A model generated the notes under the pieces. The model saw only the letters and a program-made list of their open reading frames with translations. It did no database searches and was not told the origin of the DNA. Source: Sipunculus nudus (Eukaryota; Annelida; Sipuncula; Golfingiida; Sipunculidae). From it: a DNA stretch of 64,000 nucleotides. Both the position numbers and the translations under genes were made by a program. This document shows positions 25,501 through 37,500 of this stretch, in pieces. The stretch lies in assembly GCA_026874595.1 (NCBI GenBank), contig CM049316.1, positions 14,449,839 to 14,513,838 of the forward strand. Reading direction: 5' to 3'. Within the stretch, counting starts at the first letter, position 1; every line of letters starts with the position of its first letter.

Positions 25501-28500
25501 TCCGTCCGTAGATGTGGCACATTTTGAAACCGTAAGACCTAGGAATCCAAAATTCAGCATAATGTTAGATGTCCCAAAGATCTCCTACCAAGCCGAAAAC
25601 TGGGTCTTTGTGACTTCGTTCCTTTGAGAAATTAAGGAAAAACCTCAAATTTTTATTTAAATCCTATTATCACACTTCAGGACTGCCTAATATCAAAACC
25701 ACTCATCTGTTTTTCCTCATATTTACCATAAATATTCCTCTATATAGTTCCTATGTACATGCCAGAAATTATCTGTTAATTATAATTTCTATAAGTTATG
25801 GGCCCAAACATAATGGACTTTGTAAAAAATCAGGAAAAATATTTACTCACTTAACATGAAAAAATTTGAAACTAGTCTATTTTCCCAAGTATATAAGTAT
25901 GTTTAATTAAGATTCAATTGTTTACCCAAACTTAGATCTGAATTTTGTAATTTTTTTAAGTTATTAGCATAAAAATAAAATCAGTACCTTAAATTTTGCC
26001 CAACTTTGACCATGGCATGTTTTTTTTCCTGTAAGTACCATTGATTTAATTTTCACAGCATGTAAACATAAATATTTAATCTGTTAAAATATGAAATTTG
26101 AAAATAAAAGCTTGAAAATTAAGCTTGTTATTGATTTTTTTCTTGAGGCTCTATTGCAGTCATTTGCTTTGATTACAGATTACAGATGCAGGGTCCCACT
26201 CCAGGTCACTGGAAGTCAGCTATGTCATGGTTTCTGATTTGTTACAGTCACTGGGGAGATCCCCTGCTGTGACAGGTGTACAGTTATTCTCATATCACCA
26301 CCCCAATCACCCCCCCCCCCCCCAAACCAAACCCACCAAGTGTTATGCAGTAATTGTTATTGTTTTCACTGTATCTCCTTAATTGTAATGCTGTTTCCAC
26401 TCTGATATGCAGAATCTTTCCTTGAAAAAGTAATTCAAGGTGTAATCCAGAAGATGCAATGTTGTGTAATGAGCATTTTTAAAGAAATCAATTTTCTTTT
26501 AAATGATTTTAACAAATATAATTGAACCCATCAGTATGCTTAAATTATTATAAAATATGAAGCACATTATGGATAAATAAAGACACAATTAAAAATTGTG
26601 AAATCTAAATCAAGTATTATTTTTAGATATTTATTGTTTTGCCGATTTAAAAGATATATTTTTGTGGTAAAAAACAATAAACATCTGTATGCATGATGTG
26701 GTGTTATCTGACAAGATTGAGATTTATGATGATGCATTTGAGAATTATGAATCAACTTTTATATTCAGCTATATATGTTATATATGAAATGTATAGAAAT
26801 ATAAACTTAAATTTAAAAAAAAAATTGATATGATAAAAAAATGAGGATTTAATACAAACATTTGTTCATTATTTTCCTGCCTCAGCAGAATTTGAGATCA
26901 GGCTTTGTTTGCCCTGTTTTATGTTTTTAATTAGTTATATTTCAACTGTATACCTTTCATAAAAAAATACATATATATTTAATAATATATATTATATAAA
27001 AAAAATATAACAAATGTGTAAACTACTGAAATGTCAACAGTTAATTGAAAAGCCAACTAATGATCATGGTAATAGTTTAAATAGAAATATAAACTTAAAT
27101 TTAAAAAAAAAATTGATATGATAAAAAAATGAGGATTTAATACAAACATTTGTTCATTATTTTCCTGCCTCAGCAGAATTTGAGATCAGGCTTTGTTTGC
27201 CCTGTTTTATGTTTTTAATTAGTTATATTTCAACTGTATACCTTTCATAAAAAAATACATATATATTTAATAATATATATTATATAAAAAAAATATAACA
27301 AATGTGTAAACTACTGAAATGTCAACAGTTAATTGAAAAGCCAACTAATGATCATGGTAATAGTACAGATCATTTGTTCACAAACTGCTCACTTGCTTCA
27401 GTTTCAACATTAGGAAATACATGGTCAGGTCACAAAATATTATTTGCAACAATTTCTTGCTCATCAATACAAACCAGTCATATAAACCAATCATGGCCTT
27501 TATTACCTCTTCCTCTTACACTTTATCTCTAATTGATATTATTTTAGATTTTTACCTTCAAGTTTAACGTCAGCTGAGCACAGTGACCCATGGGTCCCTT
27601 GTTTGTCAAGTTGGGGAAGTTGAACTTAGTCATCTGTCCAGAAAAGCATACTAAAATTACAATCTCAGAAACAGCTGGAGCTATCAACACCAAATTTCAT
27701 GCTAATGTTGGTTACATGAGTCATACCGTATTTATTCTAATTTCGTAACCATTTAAAAATAATTAATTTTCTCAGAGGTCAAGATAATGGAGGATATTTA
27801 AAATATATCTTCCTGCAGAATTTGCGGTGGTCGAGATTTAAGAGGAATGTGGTTGCATAACCTTCCTTAGAGATGCCGAGCTGCTCTGACACCCCAGCGG
27901 TCATGTGGATTGAGTGATAATATGGGTGTTAATAAGTTTGTTTTGTTAGCTTAACAGTATTTTCTACAAACGGGCTTCCAATCGTCACATGAATTGTACA
28001 GATTCTGCAAATGATTAATCAAACTGAGCTCAGTCACTTAACAAAATGATCACTATTTCGCGTATAAGGATGACCACTTGACATAGATGGCAACTCATGT
28101 AACTACCAGTTGTTTCAAGTTTACCCACCAGGCGGCGATATCAGGGGCCCGAAAAGGGACAAGCAGCTGCACGCAAGTTGGAAGAAGACTTTATAAAAAA
28201 TAACTGCCTATTATCAGATAACTTTTATTTGCATAAGACGTAATAAATATAGGAAAGTAAAGGCGCATTAAAATATATACGACCGGAAATGGGCCTAGCT
28301 CCCATGCCCTTGATCGGGCATTGTTTTGTACGCGATCACCTATCCAAAAGCTCATCGGGTCGTTTAAGCTTAACTACGATGATTGTTTCAGCTGTGTCAC
28401 AGTTACACCACGCCTGCATCTTCATATCTAGTAAATATTATTGCTAAATATCCCACGTGAATTGCACACGAGCCACATGCGTCCCAGGAATGGTACATGA

Positions 28501-31500
28501 GTTTGCTTCATCATGGACACCCATTTGAAACTTGAACGCTTTATCGTGTTTATGTATTATGAAATACGCATCTTTGTATCTTCAAAAATTTTATTTCCAA
28601 CAAATTTGATGTAAATGCTCAGTGTAATAAGAATCTAGTCAGATACAAACTGAGATGCCCGCGAGAAACAGAGGCATTTCACCTAAACATTGTCGACAGA
28701 AAACATCGTCGGCAATCGCGAAATTAGAGTAATTTTAGAAAATATGCTCTCAGAATATTTTTTTGGGTCGAGAAATAAGAGGGATTGCCAAATTGGAATT
28801 AATACGGTATATGAACTTGAGGTATTGGTGGCGCCACCTGCATTAACCTTTCCTGTACAGGGGTCATCAGTCAGCAGTATACTAATCCATAATTTCTCAG
28901 GAGTAGCAGGAGCTAGCATCCCTAAATTTTATGCAAAAATCTGTTACATAACAAATTATGTGGGATTGAGTGTTTTATGGCACCACCTGCATTAACTTTT
29001 ATTTTATGGGGGGAAAAGTTAAAAAAACATAGAAAATCTTCTTCTCTTAAATCATTCAGTCAAATGGTTCAATATTTCATGAATACTAGTCCCATAGACC
29101 AGCTCTCTAAAGTTTGTTCAGATGGTCTGAAGAATTTTTGCAGAATTACAGGAATTTGAAATTAGTTATTTGGCAAGAAAGCATACCAACTTAGCAATCT
29201 CAGAAACAATTGGAGCTTGGATCACTAAATTTTGTGCAAATGTTGGTCACGTGACACATATTTGAAATTGCAGTTTTTGTGGCACCACCTACATCAACCT
29301 GTTTTTTTCTGTCAGAAACCTTGTAATTTTAGCCACTTTCAGCTTTAAAATGTTTTTGATGAAACTGTCAACCTGAATGGTTTAATATTTCACAGGAATA
29401 TTCTAGGATAGGGTTTTTTTTAATTGTATAAGAATAAGTTAGGTTCGTTGATTTTTTTGTAGAGTCATAGAAAGCTTAAGTTGGTCTTGAGGCCATTAGT
29501 AAACCTATTTCAAATTGAGGGCTGCAATTTAGTCTCCTTCTGCAAAACTGTTGTTTCAAATTATATAACATTGCACATGATTCATAGGTGGCCTTTGTTC
29601 AAGTTTACTTAAATGATTTTTGGCACAATTATTAGACCTTTTAAATGAAATCTTTTAAATCTTTTATTATTCTAAACATTTTTATATAAAATCTTATGAA
29701 TGCAATAGCTTAAAAAGCATTTTAGCCAAAGTCTTTCAGTATTTGTTAACAGATTTACCAATAGGCCAAGATTGTGTCTGTATCTATAAATAGCTTGGCA
29801 GACTGCCAACTATTTCAGATTTGGCAACAGACCAAATGTCAGCCTGGATCTATTTATAGCTTTAGCAGACTGCCAACTGTATCAGATCAGGGAACAGGTC
29901 AAGAGTTCACTCAGTGCAGCCAGGTATAGGTCAAGGGTTCACTCAGTGCAGGACCTGAATTCTATTTATAGCTTTGGCAAAGGGAAAGGGGATTAAAATA
30001 GCTTAAATAGGCACTTGCAATTTATAAAATATGATTAACTAAAAAAAAAGAAAAACATCAGTTTGGCCACTCAAACTAATCTTGGCAGTTTCATCTTCTA
30101 AGCAAGCAGCAGTTCATGGATGGTTGCACTAGGCATATTGGAGATTGATTATTGACAGCATCTGGACAGAATGATGATTTGTTATAGGATAGTCTTCACC
30201 ATGCAGTCACCATAACAAAAGTGCAAACTGTCCCAAACTATAATTACAGCTCCCCGGGCCAGACGCCGATCACAAAGCACAAAGGGCAGTCTTTGAAGGT
30301 GCCCTTGTCGAATGAAAAGCTGTTTCAGTTCGAAAGCTTTTTTAGCTCAGTTGACTGTAAGTCATCTGAGCTATAGTCATGGTCAATTGTCAGTCATCCA
30401 TCTGTCCATCTGTCTGTCAGTCTGTCCATCTGTTAGACTGGCACGTTTTGAAACCAGACCTATGAATCCAAAATTTGGCATACTGTTAGATGTCCCAAAA
30501 ATCTCCTACCATACTGAAAATTGGGTCAATATGACTTTGTTCATTCGAGATATTAAGGGAAAACCTCAAATTTCAATTAAAAACCTATTATCACACTTCA
30601 GGACTGCCTAATATCAAAACCACTTATCTGTTTTTCTTAATATTTTCCAATAGTATTCTCCTATATATTTCCTATATACATGCCAGAAATACATGGCCTA
30701 TATTACCTTTGCCTCCTAGACTCCAAATGATATTATTTTAGATGTTTTACCTTCTAGGTCAACTTCAACTGAGCACAGTGACCCATGGGTCCCTTGATTT
30801 CCTATTAGACCTGCCAATCTTAATTTTATAATCATTGTGTTATCAACACATTTATAGAAATAAACAACAATTTCCATACTGTATATTGACATAACATTCA
30901 AATGGTTCACCAAATTACGCTTGTCCCCTGGCTGTCGCTTTGATCAAAACAGGTCATATGAGGTCATGACCTTGGAGCGCCATCTCCGGGCAAATATATG
31001 TACAAAAAATAGAACTCATGCTTTAGAGGGTCGTAATATGTACTTAAAATGCTGGCGGGACGGTAAAGTTTGTCCGTTGTCTTGGATAGTGAGTTGTCCG
31101 CTTTACTGAGTTTACGTTAAACATAATAAAGAGGCAAAATTTAAGGGACTGAGATTTAGTGTCTGTATTAGTGAGTTGTCTGCCTTACTGAGTTGTCCGC
31201 AAGTAGGAGATTTACTGTACTTAAAAAAAAATGGTTCAGCATTGAAGCATTATACCTGGTGTATATTCAGTTGCACAGTTTCGCATGAGGCCTGTAGGCC
31301 TTGTTTCAAATTTATACATACTTGATCTCTATCTTTGCGATCTGTCGCTCATGCGCAAAATCAGACCACCTGTCAAGCAGCCTTGTTATTGTAAACAGAC
31401 GCGTGGATTGTGTTTACTAACACACAAGCCCGTAACAAGGTGTTAAACAGCTCAAAGGTAGGAACTGAGACCATGTGCTTTGTTGGTTTTGCTGGGAAAC

Positions 31501-34500
31501 TTGTGGATAAAGCAAAAGTGAACTGATAGTGTGAAAGAAAAGGCATAATATTGCTCCTGATTATGTCCCTGTAATGGATACATCCACATACGTTATGTTA
31601 CTGTATGCTTCTGTGATCTTATTTATGCCTTATGAAACAGTTATTTATCACTTTTCAAAGAAGACATCAGTGATTCCTTTCAATATGAGGTATGGTGGCT
31701 AGACATGCAATAATAATACCATATATTTAATGGATCAGTTTCAGTTGCTTGGGACTCTTACCTTTATAACTGTACTAACACAGAATATCAAGCTTTGATT
31801 ATATCTAAAACATGATCATGAATAGAGTCATGGTTACAATATTTATGATGTATTTCTTATACATCTTCCTCATGCTGTCTGTGGGTCAAAGAATTTTGAG
31901 CCTAGTTGCCTGTATTGATGGTCATTTTGGAAAAGTAGGTGGACAGAGGTATTGGAACAAATTTACAAAATATTTTTTTTTTTAGAAAGTGTTGCATATT
32001 CTATATATTTTTACTTTCAGGGTTATGATCTGCACACAGTACTGGGGCAGCAGCTTGGTCCTCTAGTATGTATAGTACAGTCTGTTCCTGACAGCACTAA
32101 AGATGGACAGCACTGCTGGGTGCTGGAGGAGGTGGATTACAAACCCACAAGGACTAATGGTAAATATAACTAAAATTAATATACTAATACAGCTTTTATA
32201 CCTTTATGGCTTCAAATTGTGCTTCCTAATGAAACATTTCTTAACTTCTTAAATTCACAAAGTTCTTCTGTCATAAAAAATAGCTATGCTGAACAAAAAT
32301 TCAGTACAGTTCAGGAAATTATTTGAACACTCAGCTGCGAAGCATGGCCTTGTCAGCCAATTTTGTTTAATCTCTTTTGGAAGACAGGAATGTATTAGTC
32401 TCTTTAGGAAGACAGAAATGTATATCTGGTTGAAGCAAAGTTACTTGACCTTAGGCAAGATATATTTTTTGCTTGAACTGCAACGTTTACACAAAAATGT
32501 GTTTAAACTGTGCATATATTAGATACATAATGTTGATGGCTTCCCCCCCCCCCCCCCCACGCTTAAAATGATGTTTTCTTGCAAGTGATGAAAATATATT
32601 TAAATTTTAAATGAAATTGTCCAATACTGCTATTGAAAATTCAAAAGAAATGCAGCTACACCAGCTTACAAGTGACAGTCATCACAGTTTTTAGAAATAC
32701 CATCAGCACTAGAAATTCTGAGGGCTGACAGGTGTTAGAAAATTAGACCTAGTTGAAAAATTCGCCTTGACTAAATAGTTTTGATGTTTCTATTGAGCCC
32801 TTAATACTCATTAAAGCTACTGAAACCCATGTAAAAAATAAGAGAAAACAGAAAAGTTTCTATGGTCGAATCAGTGGAGGAAAAAATGTCACTGATGATC
32901 AGAGGACATCCCAGAGGTAGCTCTGTACCATCAATGGAACAGCCAAATGACACTCGTAATTTATCTCAAAAGCTGGTTGAACAGATTCTAGCATTCTTGT
33001 TCAGGTGCTGTTATTAGCTCAGCTCACTATAAAACATCTGAGCTATAGTTGTGGTCCTTTATCCGTAGGCTGTCCATCCGTCCTTCTGTCTGTCTGTCCG
33101 TTAAACTGGCATGTTTTGAAAACCGTTGGACCTACAAAGCTGAAAAATCAGCATACCTTTAGATGTCCCCAAAATCTCCTACCATACCAAAAATAGGGCA
33201 CTAGGACTTTGTTCCTTTGAATTATTAAGGAAAAACCTCAGTTTTCCATTAAAAACCCATTGTTACACTTCACGACTGACTAATATCAAAACCACTGACC
33301 TGATATTGATCATTTATAATATATTTATTCCTCTATATATTTCCTATGTACATACCAGAAATTATTTCAATATTTTTTTAATTCTTGAAGAAATGGGCCT
33401 GAACATAATGCACTTTGAAAAAATTCAGGAAATATATTTACTCCCCTAACTTGAGAATTGCTGAAGCTAGAAACTTTTTTTTCAGGTATATAACTATATT
33501 TAATCAAGATTCAATTGTATACTAAAAATTAGATCTGAATTTTTCAAATTTTGTAAGTTATTAGCATAAATATAAAATCAGTACCTTAAATTTTGCCAGG
33601 GTTTGACCATTGCAAATTTATTTCCTGTAACTGCCGTGGATTTAATTTTCACAGCATGTTTCCATAAGCATTTCATCTGTTAACGTCTGAAATTTGAAAC
33701 CAGTTGATCAAAAATGTAGATTTTATTCAAGTTTTTTCATCGGAGAAGATTTTTAAAAGTTTTTAGCTTTTCCTAAGAAAATGCAGTTAGCCAAAAAAAT
33801 AAGCAAAATCTGATAGAGTTTTTCAAATGGCTAATAGTATGGGTTAATGTACAGTCGCCGGACGACAGATGCCAGACAACGTCACTCCATCTCATAAGCT
33901 CACAAGTTTGCTGAAAGCCCTCATTACATTTTCCAAGGAAAGTCCACCTGAATATGTGATTGATTTCCACTTCTTCATAATATTTGCTGATATATCGATA
34001 TTAAAGATGTAACGACTATGTTAAGCCAACTGACAAGAGTATATCATTGACTTTGGTGTGAACAGTTTGTCGTTCTGTAAATGTTTGCAGAAATTAATTG
34101 AAACAGAGTCATTTGAACATGTAAAAGTGGTAGGCTTAATTATCACTAAGTTTGATGATCAAGTTGAAACAACTGGCATATGAAGGAAAAATATGCAGAA
34201 CTTCTGAAGTTACAAGATTCACAATTACCCTGTACTTCTTCTGATTTCACCTTTGAAAATCAAGGGCATGGTTACCAGTTTTGAACTCTTCTGAGAACTC
34301 AGTTTGCACAATTTGTTTATTAAATTCAAGGAAAATATAAGTAATTCTTCAAAAGCTATGGTTTTCACAAAAATTCCATATTCCCACAATTTGACCTCAA
34401 AGGGCAATATAAGTCATCTGAGCTATAGTCGTGGTCCTTTGTCCGTCTTCCGGCCGGCCGTTAACAGGGCACATTTTAAAACGGTTGAACCTAAGATTCC

Positions 34501-37500
34501 AAAATTTTGCATACCATTAGAAGTCCCCAAATCTCCTACCATACCGAAAATTGGGTCATTAGGACTTTGTTCCTTTGAGATATTATGGAAAAACCTCCGT
34601 TTTCCCATGAAAAAGCCATTGTTACACTTCAAGGCTGCCTTATATCAAAACCACTGATCTGTTTTTGATCATATTTAGCCTTTATATTCTTCCATACATT
34701 TTCTATGAATATACAAAAAATTAGGTCAGTGTTGGGTGTTATTTTGAAGTTATGGCCAAAAATATAATGCAATTTTTAAAAAATCAGGAAATATATTTAC
34801 TCACCTAACATGAGAATTGCTGAAGCTAGAGACTTTTTTTCAGGAATGTAACGTTATTTAATCAAGATTCAATTGTTTATCCAAAATTAGATCTGAATTT
34901 TGCAAATTTTTCAAGTTATTAGCATAAATAAAAAATCAATACCTTAAATTTTGTCCAACTTTGGTAATGGCACGTTTTGTCCCTGTAAGCACTGTTGATT
35001 TAATTTTTACAGCATGTATACATAAGGATTTAATCTTTTAAAACCTGAAATTTCAAAGGAATTGATTGAAAAGAGTAGCTTCTATTCAAGTTTTTATACA
35101 CCATGTCAAGTGTTGTTTACATCTAGCCCACCTAGTAGTACAGCCTTCACTTGCATTATGTAACCCACCCCAGGCAGCTTGCCTTGGCTGAGCTTGGCAA
35201 CTACCAGCAGGCTTCCTCTCTGCCCTGCACTCCCCCCCCCCCCCCCCCCCACCACCAGATGGTGCATAAACAAGATGATTATTGTTAATATGTTATTATT
35301 TTCTGTATTTGATTCGTTCTGATTCTAGGCTATGCTACATTTTAAAGTTTGTATTGTACCACCAGGGTTACAATGATTAAAGTGCACATTTAATTGTGTC
35401 CACAAAGTGGTGTATTCTAATGAAAGTGTGGATGTTCATCAGATAAGTAATTCCTTACTTCAGAAGAGTAAAAACTTCACCACGTGTGAAATTGACTATT
35501 AATTCCAGAAATAAATTAAAGCAGAGATAGTAATTAGCACTATGATATTGTTTGTCCCTCATTCAACCAACACTGTGTATACTTTATTTCATTTTATCAA
35601 ATTTACTGAATCTTTAATTTTATTTCAGTGAATAAAATTAAGCATGTACTGAACACTCCAATGTGCAAAACTTTTTAATAGTGGTTCAAGGAATAATCTT
35701 GTAGTTGCCATGTTGTGGCATTATTTTCTTTTAAATTCTGTTTAAATATTTGTGATTTAAAAATAATAAAATATGTGTATGCATAATATGACCCAATATG
35801 AGCTACACCCTGGATATATAATGATTGCAACAATTCTAATATTTTAACTTATATTTCAGTTTTTTTACTCTTGATATATAATGATTGCAACTTTTGCAAC
35901 AAATCTAATATTTTTACATGTATTTTCAGTTTTTAAATAAAAAATTATAAAACTTGTAAATAAAAAAAATGATTCAGATAAAAACTTTTAATGGAAAAAG
36001 TGGATATGCTAAAAACAGGATTATATATAAACTTAAATGCATTATTCCCTTGAAAGTGAAATAAAGATATTAGTCCATTCTGTCCACTTGCCATCTGTAA
36101 ATTTTCATATGCATCACAGTATCTCATAACTTTTGCTGTTTTTCTTTGTGACATTCTTGTCAAAGTATTAGTTTGCAATCATATAATTAGAACCTTACTG
36201 TAACCAAGTAGGAGGGCCCCTTTCCTCTTAGCTTTTCATATTCAAATATAAATGAAAAACATTACAATAGAATATTTTGCATTTGCAAAAATTTCAAACT
36301 TCAGCTGAGTGCAGTGACCCATGGGTCCCTTGTTCTAACTTGTCCAAGAAATTTGGTTGAAAATTTGTGAATATAATTTATGGGGTAAATATGCAATACA
36401 TCTTAACATTATGATGCTCACAAGAAATCCAATGTTGCTGAAGATTTTAACTCAAAGGGAACTAGTTTTGAAATTCTCTGAAAAACTGTTTGATGCAGTT
36501 AATGATCAATTTTGATAGGGAAAATATGCATTGTTGAAACAATGTATCAAATTTTAAGGGGAAAATATTCAGTATTTCACTTTGAAGTGTCAGACTTTTA
36601 TTTTTGCTCAGAATCAGGTTTCACTTGGTAGCTCAGAGAATGTAGGTCACTAAGACCAAATCGCAGGTTTCCTAAGAGATATTACTAATACACGTCTAGA
36701 TATTAGCTCGTTTCTTACTAATGAGGCCCGAGGACTAAACCATTGTACTTAAACTCAATGGTTTATTCGAAACAGATGAATTAATGATACTTTACTTTTG
36801 TAGTCTCGGTTACTCATGGTGTTGTAGTAGGATAACAGGATAAAGCCCTGACAGGACATGTACTTTTGTAGGTATGTAATGCATAAAATGCAGTGTTTAG
36901 CTGAATTTTGCATTACTATTAGTTCATTATTTAAAACAGTCTTAATCATAAACCAACACAAATAACATTGTTTTTATGTCATTTGTATCTTTTTTATTGT
37001 GATGTGTTATTAACTGATCATATCTGATAAAAGTTCAATTATAGTAACACAAACAGTAACATACACATACAGAGATTTTTTAGACTTAATCGGGCAGTAT
37101 GGTCCAATAAAATTCATGCAATACAAGTTATAAATTGATCATATATCCTGAAGAGCATGACACATGGAAATATATATATATATATATATATGTTTGTGTG
37201 TGTTGAACTAAAAAGATAGTGGAGTTCAGTCAATGTTTTGTTTAAAAACCATACCTGCTGATTGAGGTATCAGATGTCTGCCGTCTTACATAATTTTCTA
37301 CAAATCTGCTCAGGTCATCAAGTCTGCATTCTTTCAGACTTACATATATTAATCTACAGCTGGTCTGCTACGCTCATTAAGATTGGCCATTAAGAGGGGT
37401 CTCATGATTAAATAGGGGGTATAAAAGAAACAGTGACCAAGCTTGTACATTATTCTCACATACATTTGATACAATGTAATTACCAATAACCTGTATATAC

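Larger units (their letters stand above)
25378..27603 (+). mobile_element. Helentron-like element E4 with endonuclease remnant
   Basis: 5' GCTCAGCTGAC (25381-25391), CCGT/CTGT tract (25440-25508), core similar to E1; 3' end GTCAGCTGAGC (27569-27579), an exact inverted copy of the 5' motif, then the palindrome GACCCATGGGTC (27585-27596) and CCTTG. Near the 3' end an open stretch (27302-27530) reads LIEKPTNDHGNSTDHLFTN..., like the C-terminal part of an EEP/AP endonuclease of the kind found in autonomous Helentrons. Contains a 288-bp direct duplication and the candidate exon at 26179. Confidence 0.75.

Noticed and set aside
28690-28995. 101-aa plus-strand frame
   Set aside because: Spans the end of a MITE and the adjacent degenerate repeat; no domain.
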